Source of the DNA: Nonomuraea sp. PA05
GTDB taxonomy: Bacteria; Actinomycetota; Actinomycetes; Streptosporangiales; Streptosporangiaceae
NCBI RefSeq assembly: GCF_008086045.1
Contig: NZ_VSEY01000008.1
Location: 62,001-126,000 of the forward strand
DNA length: 64,000 nucleotides
Direction of reading: 5' to 3'
Both the position numbers and the translations under genes were made by a program. This document shows positions 35,816 to 44,003 of the stretch, piece by piece. Positions within the stretch are counted from its first letter, which is position 1. Each line of letters starts with the position of its first letter. The notes under the pieces were generated by a model. That model was not told the origin of the DNA. It did no database searches and saw only the letters and a list, made by a program, of their open reading frames with translations.

Positions 35816-37294
35816 TCATCCCTCCTGCTCGACCCAGCCCAGGGTGCGGGCCACGGCCTTCTTCCAGTTGCGGTACTCGCGCTCGCGGGCGGCCTCGTCG
35901 ATCGCGGGCCGCCATTCTGCGGCCTTGTGCCAGTTGGCGCGCAGGGTGTCGAGGTCCGGCCAGTAGCCGGTGGCCAGGCCCGCGGCGTACGCGGCGCCGA
36001 GCGCGGTCGTCTCGGCCACCATCGGCCTGATCACCGGCACGGCCAGCACGTCGGCGAGCGTCTGCATGAGCAGGTTGTCGGCGGTCATGCCGCCGTCGGC
36101 CCGCAGCGTCGTCAGGTCGAGGCCCGAGTCGGCGTTCATGGCGTCCACGACCTCGCGCGTCTGCCACGCCGTGGCCTCCAGGACGGCCCGCGCGAGGTGC
36201 CCCTTGTTCACGAACCCGGTCAGCCCGGCGATCACGCCGCGCGCGTCCGAGCGCCAGTGCGGCGCGAACAGCCCCGAGAAGGCCGGGACGAAGTAGCAGC
36301 CGCCGTTGTCGTCGACCGTCTTGGCCAGCGTCTCGATCTCGGCCGCGCTGGAGATCAGGCCGAGGTTGTCGCGCAGCCACTGCACCAGGGAGCCGGTGAC
36401 CGCGATGGCGCCCTCCAGCGCGTACGTGGCGGGCCCGGCGCCGATCTGGTAGCCGACGGTGGTCAGCAGGCCGTGCTTGGAGACGACCGGCTCGTCGCCG
36501 GTGTTCATCAGCAGGAAGCTGCCCGAGCCGTAGGTGCTCTTGGTCTCGCCGGGTGCGAAGCAGGTCTGCCCGAACAGCGCCGCCTGCTGGTCGCCGAGCG
36601 CCGACGCCACCGGCACGCCGGCCTCGGTGTGGCCGTAGACCTCGGCGGACGGGCGGATCTCCGGCAGCATCGCGCGTGGCACGCCCATCGCGTCGAGCAG
36701 CTCGTCGTCCCAGGCCAGGGTGCGGATGTTCATCAGCATCGTGCGGCTGGCGTTGGTCACGTCGGTGATGTGGCGGCCCGTGAGGTTCCACAGCAGCCAG
36801 GAGTCCATGGTGCCGAACAGCACCTCGCCGCGCTCGGCGCGGTCGCGCAGCCCGTACGCGTCGAGCAGCCACCGGATCTTGGGCCCGGCGAAGTAGGTGG
36901 CCAGCGGCAGCCCGGCCCGCTCCTTGAACAGGCCCTCGTGCTCGGCCAGCGCGCGCGTGAGCGCGTCGGTGCGGGTGTCCTGCCACACGACGGTGGGGCA
37001 GACGGGACGGCCCGTCTCGCGGTCCCACAGGACGGTGGTCTCGCGCTGGTTGGTGATGCCGAGGGCGGCGATCCGGGTGTCCTCGATGCCGGCCCCGCTG
37101 ACCGCTTCGGCGAGGACGGCCTGGACGTTGCGCCAGATCTCGTCCGCGTCGTGCTCGACCCAGCCGGGCTTGGGGAAGATCTGGCGGTGCTCGCGCTGGG
37201 CGACGGAGATGATGTTGCCGGCCTCGTCGAACACGATGCACCGGCTGGACGTGGTGCCCTGGTCAATGGCTGCGACGTAGTGCGATCGAGGCAC
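35816..37294 (-). CDS. glpK: Glycerol kinase
   Basis: A 492-residue FGGY-family kinase that phosphorylates glycerol to glycerol 3-phosphate. The N-terminus is [37 protein letters not shown], the substrate-binding WQDTRTD and [11 protein letters not shown] fit, as do [25 protein letters not shown] and the late [13 protein letters not shown] plus [14 protein letters not shown] nucleotide motifs. GTG 37294 is chosen because GAGGA lies 5-6 nt upstream; ATG 37315 has none. The gene lies 74 bp downstream of the IclR-type regulator with an operator-like palindrome between them. A glycerol facilitator gene (glpF), usual in this operon, is absent. Confidence 0.96.
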   Translation of the reverse strand: MPRSHYVAAIDQGTTSSRCIVFDEAGNIISVAQREHRQIFPKPGWVEHDADEIWRNVQAVLAEAVSGAGIEDTRIAALGITNQRETTVLWDRETGRPVCPTVVWQDTRTDALTRALAEHEGLFKERAGLPLATYFAGPKIRWLLDAYGLRDRAERGEVLFGTMDSWLLWNLTGRHITDVTNASRTMLMNIRTLAWDDELLDAMGVPRAMLPEIRPSAEVYGHTEAGVPVASALGDQQAALFGQTCFAPGETKSTYGSGSFLLMNTGDEPVVSKHGLLTTVGYQIGAGPATYALEGAIAVTGSLVQWLRDNLGLISSAAEIETLAKTVDDNGGCYFVPAFSGLFAPHWRSDARGVIAGLTGFVNKGHLARAVLEATAWQTREVVDAMNADSGLDLTTLRADGGMTADNLLMQTLADVLAVPVIRPMVAETTALGAAYAAGLATGYWPDLDTLRANWHKAAEWRPAIDEAAREREYRNWKKAVARTLGWVEQEG

Positions 37295-37316
37295 TGGGTT
37301 CCTCGCAAGGCTCATG

Positions 37317-37333
37317 GTTCGACAATGCCGAAC
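37317..37333. promoter_or_regulatory. GylR-type operator before glpK
   Basis: GTTCGACAATGCCGAAC, a 17-bp palindrome with one mismatched pair, matches 38134-38150 apart from that position and its centre. It lies about 23 bp upstream of GTG 37294 and next to a TACCAT -10-like box (37336-37341, minus strand), suggesting repression of glpKD. Confidence 0.7.
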
Positions 37334-37368
37334 GAATGGTATGTGGTCTGTCGAAGCTTGTTCAAGTG

Positions 37369-38115
37369 TCATCGGGCGAGGTCGCGGGTTATGGCCCGGG
37401 CCGCGTCGCGTACGTACGAGACGAACTGCATGTTCAGGCCGCCGTCCGGGGCCAGCCGCTCGACCGCCCCCCGGATGCCGATGGCGCCGACCACCAGGCC
37501 GCGCGGGTCCTTGATCGGGGCGGCGATGGCCACTTCGCCCTCCGTCAGCTCCTCCATCTCGGCCGCCCAGCCCCGCGCCCTGACCTGGGCGAGCTCCGCC
37601 TCCAGGGCCGCCGGATCGACGATCGTGTGCTTGGTGCTGGGCTCCAGGGGCTGCGTGGCCTCGCCGTACGGGTCGTGCGCGAGCAGCACCTTGCCCAGCG
37701 CGCTGGCGTGCGTCGGCAGGTACGTGCCCACCTGCAGCGTCTGCATGCTGTCGTCGGGCCGGAACACGTGGTGGATGACCAGGACGTGACCCTCGTGCGG
37801 GGTGCCGATCCAGGCGCTCTCCCTGCTGCGGCCGGCCAGCGCGTCGGCCCAGTTGATGGAGCGGGTGCGCAGCTCGTTGACATCGAGGTAGCTGCTGCCC
37901 AGATGGAGCAGCGTGGCGCCGAGACGGTACTTCCCCGTGGCCGCGTCCTGCTCGACGAAGCCCACGTGGACCAGGGTGCGCAGGATGCCGTGCAGCGTGC
38001 CCTTCGGCAGGCCCATCGCCCGGGCCAGCTCGGCCACCCCGAGTTGCCGTGGACCGGAGGCGAGCAGCCGTAGGATCGCGGCGGCGCGCTCCACCGATTG
38101 AATCGTCTCTCCCAC
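37369..38115 (-). CDS. IclR-family glycerol operon regulator (GylR-type)
   Basis: A 248-residue IclR protein. The winged helix [49 protein letters not shown] occupies residues 5-60. The C-terminal GAF-like effector domain shows [45 protein letters not shown] and [17 protein letters not shown]. Position before glpK-glpD matches gylR of streptomycetes, whose effector is glycerol 3-phosphate. GTG 38115 fits a leaderless start (TAGGGT 7 nt upstream); the in-frame ATG 38142 falls inside the operator and is rejected. Operators before both this gene and glpK imply autoregulation. Confidence 0.93.
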   Translation of the reverse strand: MGETIQSVERAAAILRLLASGPRQLGVAELARAMGLPKGTLHGILRTLVHVGFVEQDAATGKYRLGATLLHLGSSYLDVNELRTRSINWADALAGRSRESAWIGTPHEGHVLVIHHVFRPDDSMQTLQVGTYLPTHASALGKVLLAHDPYGEATQPLEPSTKHTIVDPAALEAELAQVRARGWAAEMEELTEGEVAIAAPIKDPRGLVVGAIGIRGAVERLAPDGGLNMQFVSYVRDAARAITRDLAR

Positions 38116-38122
38116 AAGGGGA

Positions 38123-38128
38123 ACCCTA
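38123..38128 (-). promoter_or_regulatory. -10 box of the gylR-type gene
   Basis: TAGGGT (minus strand), 7 nt, then GTG 38115. The perfect 17-bp palindrome lies just upstream of it, at -19 to -35. Confidence 0.6.
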
Positions 38129-38133
38129 ACGCA

Positions 38134-38150
38134 GTTCGGCATTGCCGAAC
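38134..38150. promoter_or_regulatory. Perfect 17-bp GylR-type operator
   Basis: GTTCGGCA-T-TGCCGAAC is a perfect palindrome. It covers the -35 region of the regulator's own promoter, and a near copy lies before glpK. Confidence 0.8.
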
Positions 38151-38198
38151 ACCCGGGGAGTGCGCCGATAGTGCGACATGTCCCGAGAAGGAGACTTG

Positions 38199-38825
38199 AT
38201 GGACCAACCTTCCCGTTCTGCGGGAACCGTGCGGCCGGGGGGCCGCACAGCCCGGGTGCGCGCGGCCGTCCTGGAGGCCACCCAGGACGAGCTGGTCGAA
38301 CGCGGCTTCCATGGCCTGACCATGGACCAGGTCGCGGCCAGGGCAGGCGTCGGCAAGACGACCGTCTACCGGCGCTGGGGAAGCACCCCGAGGCTGGTGG
38401 CCGACCTGATGAACGAGCTGGCCAACCAGTCCTCCGACCACGCCGACACGGGGAGCGTCGAGGAGGATCTGCGCGCCAACGCGCTGGCCGTGCTCGACGC
38501 GCTCAACGACGGGCGGCTCGGTGCGACGTTCCAGGCGGTGATCGCCGCCGCCACCTCCGACGAGCAGGCGGCGCAGGCGCTGCGCGGCTTCTACCTGCGC
38601 CGCATCGAGGAGTGGGCCAAGGTCGTGGACCTCGCCGTGCGGCGCGGCGAGCTGCCCGAGGGCACCGACGGCGGCGAGGTGATCAGGGCGGTCTCGGCCC
38701 CGCTCTACTACCGGCTGGTGGTCACGAGGGAGCCGGTGACGCGGGTGGCCGCCGAGCAGTCCGTGGCCCGCGCGCTGGCCGCCGCCAGGGCCGGAGCCTT
38801 CGTCGTGGCGGCGCCGCCGGGCTGA
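38199..38825 (+). CDS. TetR-family regulator
   Basis: A 208-residue TetR protein with a long N-terminal arm. The helix-turn-helix is in LTMDQVAARAGVGKTTVYRRW. The ligand half has a C-terminal domain of the TetR_C_16/AcrR kind (EVIRAVSAPLYYRLVVTREPV). ATG 38199 has GAAGGAGA upstream, preferred over ATG 38178. It is divergent from the gylR-type gene and convergent with the surface-protein gene, so its target is not obvious. Confidence 0.92.
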   Translation: MDQPSRSAGTVRPGGRTARVRAAVLEATQDELVERGFHGLTMDQVAARAGVGKTTVYRRWGSTPRLVADLMNELANQSSDHADTGSVEEDLRANALAVLDALNDGRLGATFQAVIAAATSDEQAAQALRGFYLRRIEEWAKVVDLAVRRGELPEGTDGGEVIRAVSAPLYYRLVVTREPVTRVAAEQSVARALAAARAGAFVVAAPPG

Positions 38826-38884
38826 TCGTGGCCGGAGCCCTTGTCGTGGCGCCGCGGCAGGCTGGTCGCGGTGGGGCCCATCGG

Positions 38885-39412
38885 TCAGGGGTTCGAACGC
38901 GGCCAGATCGAGCCGTACCACCACAGGATCCCGCCCATCACCACGAGCCCGCCCGCCGTCGCCAGCTTCCCCATGAGGTCGGCGGGCGGGCCCGTGTAGG
39001 GCAGGTGGCCGTGGCGGCGATGCCCCCAGGGGCAGTCGTTCTCGACGTGGCTGGAGTCGATCAGCGTCTCCGGCTCGTGGTCGCTCACGGAGTACGCCTC
39101 GATCTCCGCGCCGCTGCCCTTGCCCACCGGCACGTGCCTGACGATGGTCTTGCGGGCCGGGATCGAGCCGCTCGCCACGCTGGCGCCGTCGGCCTTCAGG
39201 TCGAAGCGGGCGAGCTGGCGGGTCTGGTTGTGCAGCCGCACGGGCACCTTGCCCGAGCGGCACCCCATGTCGTCCACGGTCATCGTGAACGGGTCGCCGG
39301 CGTCGTGGCGCGGCCAGGGCCAGTCGCGCTCCTGGGCGTCGGAGACGGAAGGCAGCAGAGCGATGGCGCCCAGCGGCAGGGCGGCCAACAGGAAGCGGAG
39401 TCTGGTGCGCAT
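38885..39412 (-). CDS. Cell-wall-anchored small protein with LPYTG sorting signal
   Basis: A 175-residue exported protein. A signal peptide (MRTRLRFLLAALPLGAIALL, cleavage after SDA) precedes a beta-rich domain with two cysteines (DDMGCRSGKVPV and HVENDCPWGH) about 80 residues apart, probably a disulfide. The C-terminus is LPYTGPPADLM followed by a membrane segment LATAGGLVVMGGILWWYGSIW and a short tail with one Arg. This is the layout of a sortase substrate (LPXTG class). No sortase gene is in the window. Divergent from YqgE, convergent with TetR. Confidence 0.82.
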   Translation of the reverse strand: MRTRLRFLLAALPLGAIALLPSVSDAQERDWPWPRHDAGDPFTMTVDDMGCRSGKVPVRLHNQTRQLARFDLKADGASVASGSIPARKTIVRHVPVGKGSGAEIEAYSVSDHEPETLIDSSHVENDCPWGHRRHGHLPYTGPPADLMGKLATAGGLVVMGGILWWYGSIWPRSNP

Positions 39413-39511
39413 ATGTTCCCCCGAGCCAGATTATCGCTACCTAAAGTTCCCAAGTGTGCACGAAAAGTAACATCGACACACTGGGGGAGCGCGCACCCCC
39501 GCAGGTACCTC

Positions 39512-40102
39512 ATGATGGAGGGTATGGCGGAAGCGATCTACGTCGGCGGGTTGCTGGTGGCGACGCCACTCCTCGACGACCCCAACTTCCGGCGTAGCGT
39601 CGTGCTGATTCTCGAACACGACCACGACGGCGGCACCCTGGGCGTCGTGCTCAACAGGCCCAGTGACATCTCGGTGACACAGGTGCTGCCTGTGTGGGAT
39701 CCCCTGGTGACCGGTCCCTCCGTGCTCTTCGAAGGCGGGCCTGTGCAGACCGACAGCGCGCTGGCGCTGGCGGCGGTCCCGAGCGGGGAGGAGCCGCTGG
39801 GGTGGCGCCGCCTGCACGCGGGCACCGACGCGGTGGCCCGGCTGGGCACCGTCGATCTGGACGCGCCGCCCGAGATCCTCCAGGGGGAGATCGCGCAGAT
39901 GCGCATCTTCGCGGGGTACGCGGGCTGGACGTCGGGGCAGCTGGAGAGCGAGATCGCCGAAGGTGCCTGGTACGTCGTGGACTCCGAGGTCGGCGACACC
40001 TTCCACGCCGACCCCGCCTCGCTGTGGCGGCGGGTGCTCCGGCGTCAGCGGGGCGAGCTGGCCTTCGTGGCGACCTGCCCCGACGACCCCACCATGAACT
40101 GA
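39512..40102 (+). CDS. YqgE/AlgH family protein (UPF0301)
   Basis: A protein of about 196 residues with the family marks GGLLVATPLLDDPNFRRSVVLILEHDHDGGTLGVVLNRPSD, VLFEGGPVQTDSALALA and IFAGYAGWTSGQLESEIAEGAWYV. The crystal fold of homologues is known but the biochemical role is not; AlgH in Pseudomonas affects alginate and quorum traits. Three ATGs lie close together (39512, 39515, 39524); 39512 has AGGT at 5 nt. The next gene converges with the stop directly adjacent. Confidence 0.93.
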   Translation: MMEGMAEAIYVGGLLVATPLLDDPNFRRSVVLILEHDHDGGTLGVVLNRPSDISVTQVLPVWDPLVTGPSVLFEGGPVQTDSALALAAVPSGEEPLGWRRLHAGTDAVARLGTVDLDAPPEILQGEIAQMRIFAGYAGWTSGQLESEIAEGAWYVVDSEVGDTFHADPASLWRRVLRRQRGELAFVATCPDDPTMN

Positions 40103-40711
40103 CTACACGTCCCAGCCGGGGCGCAGGGAGCGTTCCGCCAGCGCGATGCTCTCCGCCATCCGGTGCCCGACCTCCGTGATCGTGCCGTCGCGGCGGGGGC
40201 ACTCGAACCCGACGCGCATGGTCGACATCGCGAACGCCACGATCAGGTGCGTGAGCTGATCCTCATCGGCGTTCACGCCCCTGCGGGCGGCGATCGCCTC
40301 GGCGAGGTGCTGCTCCGTCTGCGCGCCCCTGGCCGCCGACAGGCCGACCAGGCGCGGATGCTCGTCGAGCAGCCGCCGCAGCTTCAGGAATCTCCGCGCG
40401 TCCTCCGGCGTTGAGCCCTCGAGGTCGGCCAGGACGGCGCGCATCGCCTGCATGAGGCAGGTGAAGGGCGGTTCGTCGGCCGGCCGGTCCGCCAGGGCCT
40501 CCAGCATGAGGTCCTCGGCGTGGTCGTGGAACAGCAGGACCAGGTGATCCTTGCCGGTGAAGTAGCGGAAGAAGGTGCGGGGGGAGATCTCGACGGCCCC
40601 CGCTATCTGCTCGACCGTGGTGGACTCGTATCCTTGTTCGAGGAACAGGTCCAGCGCCGCGTCGAGGATCGCCAGGCGCGTCTTTTCCTTCTTGCGTTCC
40701 CGAAGACCCAC
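40103..40711 (-). CDS. TetR-family repressor of the adjacent MFS exporter
   Basis: A 202-residue TetR protein. MGLRERKKEKTRLAILDAALDLFLEQGYESTTVEQIAGAVEISPRTFFRYF is the classical N-terminus with helix-turn-helix at about 28-48. The C-terminal domain carries THLIVAFAMSTMRVGFE. GTG 40711 is preferred over GTG 40720 because GAGGGA is 9 nt away from the former and touches the latter. It is divergent from the drug-efflux gene, with repeated GTCACA motifs between, so it most likely represses that pump and itself. Confidence 0.92.
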   Translation of the reverse strand: MGLRERKKEKTRLAILDAALDLFLEQGYESTTVEQIAGAVEISPRTFFRYFTGKDHLVLLFHDHAEDLMLEALADRPADEPPFTCLMQAMRAVLADLEGSTPEDARRFLKLRRLLDEHPRLVGLSAARGAQTEQHLAEAIAARRGVNADEDQLTHLIVAFAMSTMRVGFECPRRDGTITEVGHRMAESIALAERSLRPGWDV

Positions 40712-40735
40712 TGTGGTCACTCCCTCGAAACCTTT

Positions 40736-40796
40736 CTGTCACAGTGTGCCATAAGTCATAGGGCGACGAATAAAAGTCGTTTGTCACACGTCACAG
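40736..40796. promoter_or_regulatory. Repeated TGTCACA sites in TetR/MFS divergent promoter
   Basis: CTGT-C-ACAG is a 9-bp palindrome at 40736-40744; TGTCACA recurs at 40782-40788 and GTCACAG at 40790-40796. These three related sites fall between the divergent starts and are candidate binding sites for the adjacent TetR repressor. Confidence 0.45.
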
Positions 40797-40863
40797 ACTG
40801 ACAGTAGATTACCTGAGACTTACGAGATCTATGCCCTGATGTGGGTGCTTTGAGGGGGATTCA

Positions 40864-42459
40864 ATGGCTGATACGAAGGCGGTCGCGGCACCGTCCTCGT
40901 CCGGCCCTGGCAAGCCGGGGACGGGGAGCAACCCGTGGCTTGTGCTGCTGGCGGTGAGCCTAGGCGTGATCATGGTGATGCTCGACGGCACGGTCGTCGG
41001 CATCGCCAACCCGGTCATCCAGGCCGATCTGAAGGCGACACTTTCCGACCTGCAGTGGGTGACCAGCGGTTACCTGCTCGCGCTCGCGGTCTTCCTGATC
41101 ACCGCCGGCAAGCTCGGCGACCTGTTCGGGCACAAGCGGGTGTTTCTCATCGGCGTGGGGGGCTTCGCGCTGTCCTCCGTGGGCATCGGGCTCAGCGCCG
41201 AACTGGCCGACATCATTCCCGGCGTCACCCCGATCGGCGCGCTGATCGGCCTGCGCGTGCTGCAGGGTCTGTTCGGCGCGCTGCTGCAGCCCGCCGCGCT
41301 GGCGCTGCTGCGTGCAGCGTTCCCGGGTGAGAAGCTGAACCAGGCGATGGGGGCCTGGGGTGCGATCATCGGCCTGTCCAGCGCCGCCGGCCCGATCGTG
41401 GGCGGCGTGCTGGTCGAGAAGGTCAACTGGGAGTCGGTCTTCTTCATCAACGCGCCCGTCGGCGTCATCGCCCTGATCATGGGCTTCCTGCTGATCAAGG
41501 AGAACCGCTCGCAGACGTTCGCGCGCATCGACTGGCTCGGCGTGGTGCTGCTGTCCGGCGCGATGTTCTCGCTGGTCTGGACGATCATCAAGGCGCCCGA
41601 GTGGGGCTGGGGCGACAGCACGACGCTCTCCTTCGTCGGCGCCTTCGTGGTGCTCCTGGCCGCGTTCGTGTTCTGGCAGAGCAGGGCCAGGCAGCCGCTG
41701 GTGCCGCTGTCGCTGTTCGCGAACCCGTCCATCTCCATCGGCACCTTCCTGATGATGATGGTCGCCTTCGCGATGTTCGGCGCGATGTTCTTCCTCGGCT
41801 TCTTCTTCCAGGGCGTGCACGGCCTGTCGCCGCTGGAGGCCGGTCTGCGCATGCTGCCGATGAGCGCGGGCATGATCGTCGCCTCGCCGCTGGCGGGCAT
41901 GGCGCTCGGCAGGCTGGGGCCGAAGATCACGATGGCGGCCGGTCTGCTGGTCACCGCGCTCGCGATGTTCCTGATGTCCCGGCTCTCCATCGACGCCTCG
42001 TTCATCGAGAGCGGCATCCCGTTCGTGCTGCTGGCCTTCGGCCTCTCGCCGGTCTTCGTGGGCGCCACGGAGATCATCGTGGGCAACGCGCCGGTCGGGC
42101 TGAGCGGCGTCGCGGGCGGCCTGCAGCAGTCGGCCATGCAGGTAGGCGGCGCGCTCGGCACCGCCATCCTGGGCGCCGTGATGGCCGCCGAGATCTCCGA
42201 CACGCTGCCGGGCTACCTCGGCCCCGCCGCCGCCGGGATTCCGCCGGCGCAGCTCGAAGGCCTGGAGAAGGCCGCCGCCTTCGGCCAGGCGCCTCCCGGG
42301 TTGCCCGAGCAGATCGGCGACGCCATCCACCTGTCGTTCATGGACGGCATGCACCTGGCCTTCCTGGTGAGCACCTGCGTCGCGGTGCTGACCGCCGCGC
42401 TGACGCTCTTCGTCAGGGCGGGCAGGAAGACCGAGGGCGCGCCCGTGCACATGGGCTGA
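40864..42459 (+). CDS. MFS drug-efflux transporter, DHA2 (EmrB/QacA) family
   Basis: A 531-residue transporter with about 14 membrane helices. The first helix LVLLAVSLGVIMVMLDGTVVGIANPVIQADL holds the LDxTVVNVALP-type motif D1. LITAGKLGDLFGHKRVFLIGVG carries motif A, and GAIIGLSSAAGPIVGGVLVEKVNWESVFFINAPVG is motif C followed by the WRWIFFINxPxG-like end of helix 6. The family exports hydrophobic drugs with proton antiport. GAGGGGG precedes ATG 40864. Control by the divergent TetR gene is likely. A 15-bp-stem hairpin follows. Confidence 0.95.
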   Translation: MADTKAVAAPSSSGPGKPGTGSNPWLVLLAVSLGVIMVMLDGTVVGIANPVIQADLKATLSDLQWVTSGYLLALAVFLITAGKLGDLFGHKRVFLIGVGGFALSSVGIGLSAELADIIPGVTPIGALIGLRVLQGLFGALLQPAALALLRAAFPGEKLNQAMGAWGAIIGLSSAAGPIVGGVLVEKVNWESVFFINAPVGVIALIMGFLLIKENRSQTFARIDWLGVVLLSGAMFSLVWTIIKAPEWGWGDSTTLSFVGAFVVLLAAFVFWQSRARQPLVPLSLFANPSISIGTFLMMMVAFAMFGAMFFLGFFFQGVHGLSPLEAGLRMLPMSAGMIVASPLAGMALGRLGPKITMAAGLLVTALAMFLMSRLSIDASFIESGIPFVLLAFGLSPVFVGATEIIVGNAPVGLSGVAGGLQQSAMQVGGALGTAILGAVMAAEISDTLPGYLGPAAAGIPPAQLEGLEKAAAFGQAPPGLPEQIGDAIHLSFMDGMHLAFLVSTCVAVLTAALTLFVRAGRKTEGAPVHMG

Positions 42460-42473
42460 CCGGTCCCGGCCCC

Positions 42474-42531
42474 TTCACGGCCTCCGTCCCGCAGATTCAC
42501 GGCCTCCGTCCCGCAGGGGACGGGGGCCGTG
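42474..42531 (+). terminator. Direct repeat and hairpin after the MFS gene
   Basis: A 21-bp sequence beginning TTCACGGCCT is duplicated (42474-42494 and 42496-42516). The second copy's CACGGCCTCCGTCCC pairs with 42517-42531 in a 15-bp stem (one mismatch) around a GCAG loop. The first copy could pair with the same arm, giving two alternative hairpins. No T run. Confidence 0.6.
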
Positions 42532-42562
42532 GTGCGTTGCGGGGGGCGGTCGCGGGCGGGCA

Positions 42563-42568
42563 TAAACT
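42563..42568 (+). promoter_or_regulatory. -10 box, leaderless start of DUF3039 gene
   Basis: TAAACT, 7 nt, then GTG 42576. No good ribosome site is present. Confidence 0.5.
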
Positions 42569-42575
42569 CAATGGG

Positions 42576-42836
42576 GTGAGCACGAAGATCCTCCCAGAGC
42601 AGGAGACCACTCCGCGGACGTCGCACGGCGACGGCGATCACGAGCGGTTCGCCCACTACGCGGACAGGAACAAGATCACCGAGAGTATGGTGACCGGCAC
42701 GCCCATCCGCGCCCTCTGCGGCAAGGTCTGGGTGCCCAGCCGCGACCCGAAGAAGTACCCGGTCTGCCCGGAGTGCAAGGAGATCTACGAGGGCCTGCCC
42801 CCGGGTGGCGGCGAGGGCGGCGACGACAAGCAGTGA
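42576..42836 (+). CDS. DUF3039 small zinc-knuckle protein
   Basis: An 86-residue actinobacterial protein of the DUF3039 family. HERFAHYADRNKITESMVTGTPIRALCGKVWVPSRDPKKYPVCPECKEIYEGL shows the diagnostic His and the CGKxW...CPxCK pair, which can bind one zinc. Function unknown. In streptomycetes DUF3039 genes lie near YqgE and a DEAD-box helicase like the one at 46751, so the neighbourhood is conserved although interrupted here by a protease, an MFS gene and a membrane protein. The longer overlapping frame upstream is only the out-of-frame reading of the MFS gene. Confidence 0.9.
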   Translation: MSTKILPEQETTPRTSHGDGDHERFAHYADRNKITESMVTGTPIRALCGKVWVPSRDPKKYPVCPECKEIYEGLPPGGGEGGDDKQ

Positions 42837-42914
42837 GTGTTGCTGTGCGGTAATCCTCGCGCGTGGAGCTACGGTCTGTAGCCAGGCCAGCTCATATCGT
42901 AGTGGGGGTACCGC

Positions 42915-43976
42915 ATGGTCCGGCGCGCGTCCGCCGTCTCGTTGGCATGCCTGCTCGCGGCCGGGTTGCTGCCGCCGCTTCAGCCCGGCGCCGCCCTGAT
43001 GGCCGCCTGCGCCGCCACGGCGCCACCCGAAGCCGGACGTCCCGCCGCGCCGCCACCCGCAGCCGGACGTCCCGCCGTGCCGCCACCCGCAGCCGGACGC
43101 CCTGCGGCGCCGCCGCCTGCGATCGATCGTGTCGGCGCGGCGCCGTCCGCTACCGGTCCTTTCGGTGCGGTGCGTACGCGCGGGCGCGCGCCCTGGCACG
43201 TGCCGGGGCGGCCGGGGCCGCGCTCGCCGAAGCCGCAGGACGTGGCCATGGTGATGGCCGAGCTGGGCGAGCGGCTGAACGGGGTCACGCCGCCCAGCGC
43301 GATCACCGTCCCGACGCGGGTGCACATCATCTCCTCCGGCGCCGAGCGCAAGGTCTCCGACGCGGCGGTCCACGCCCAGATCGACACGCTGAACTCCGCG
43401 TACGGCGGCAAGTTCGGCGGCGTGGACACCGGCGTGCGCTTCCGCCTCGACGGCATCTCGGTCAAGGAGCAGCCCGCCTGGTTCACCGACCCGATCCGCC
43501 GCGAGCGCGACATGAAGAGCGCGCTGCACGTCGGCGGCGCCGACACGCTCAACCTCTACATCGCCCAGCTCAGCGAGCTGATGCTGGGCTTCGCCAGCTA
43601 CCCCTACTGGTACGCGGGCGCGCCGGCGCTCGACGGCGTGGTGATCGACTGGCGCAGCCTGCCCGGCGGGGCGATGAGCGACTACAACAAGGGCTTCACG
43701 GGCGTGCACGAGATCGGCCACTGGCTCGGCCTGTTCCACACGTTCGAGAACGGCTGCAAGGCGCCCGGCGACGGCATCGACGACACCTCGCCCGAGGCGA
43801 GGCCGACGGAGGCGTGCCCGCAGGGCAAGGACACCTGCCCCACGCAGGACGGGCAGGACCCGGCGCACAACTACATGGACTACGCGCACGACAGGTGCAT
43901 GTGGGAGTTCACGGTCGGGCAGGCGGACCGGATGCACGAGATGTGGGCGGCCTACCGCAGCACGCCCGCTGTCTGA
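42915..43976 (+). CDS. Secreted M43 (pappalysin-like) zinc metalloprotease
   Basis: A 353-residue exported protease. A signal peptide is followed by a Pro-rich region with three 10-residue PPPAAGRPAA-type repeats (30-bp DNA repeat at 43021-43110). The catalytic domain begins near 110 (TVPTRVHIISSG). The zinc site is GVHEIGHWLGLFHTF (HExxHxxGxxH) near 258, and the Met-turn is HNYMDYAHDRC. Cysteines CKAPGD, ACPQGKDTCP and RCMW are placed as in other cytophagalysin-type enzymes. GGGGGT lies upstream of ATG 42915. The substrate is unknown. Confidence 0.93.
   Translation: MVRRASAVSLACLLAAGLLPPLQPGAALMAACAATAPPEAGRPAAPPPAAGRPAVPPPAAGRPAAPPPAIDRVGAAPSATGPFGAVRTRGRAPWHVPGRPGPRSPKPQDVAMVMAELGERLNGVTPPSAITVPTRVHIISSGAERKVSDAAVHAQIDTLNSAYGGKFGGVDTGVRFRLDGISVKEQPAWFTDPIRRERDMKSALHVGGADTLNLYIAQLSELMLGFASYPYWYAGAPALDGVVIDWRSLPGGAMSDYNKGFTGVHEIGHWLGLFHTFENGCKAPGDGIDDTSPEARPTEACPQGKDTCPTQDGQDPAHNYMDYAHDRCMWEFTVGQADRMHEMWAAYRSTPAV
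43021..43110 (+). repeat. Three 30-bp tandem repeats in the protease gene
   Basis: Copies at 43021-43050, 43051-43080 and 43081-43110 start CGCCACCCG and differ at a few positions; each encodes one PPPAAGRPAx unit of the linker before the catalytic domain. Confidence 0.9.
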
Positions 43977-43991
43977 CATGTCGGGCCCGTC

Positions 43992-43997
43992 TAAGAT
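43992..43997 (+). promoter_or_regulatory. -10 box, leaderless start of MFS gene
   Basis: TAAGAT, 6 nt, then GTG 44004. Confidence 0.45.
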
Positions 43998-44003
43998 ATG
44001 TAG

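Noticed and set aside
34260..37241. 993-codon minus-strand frame spanning glpK and glpD
   Set aside because: It reads glpK out of frame for its first half and joins the true glpD frame only later. The two genes have proper starts, motifs and a stop-start overlap.
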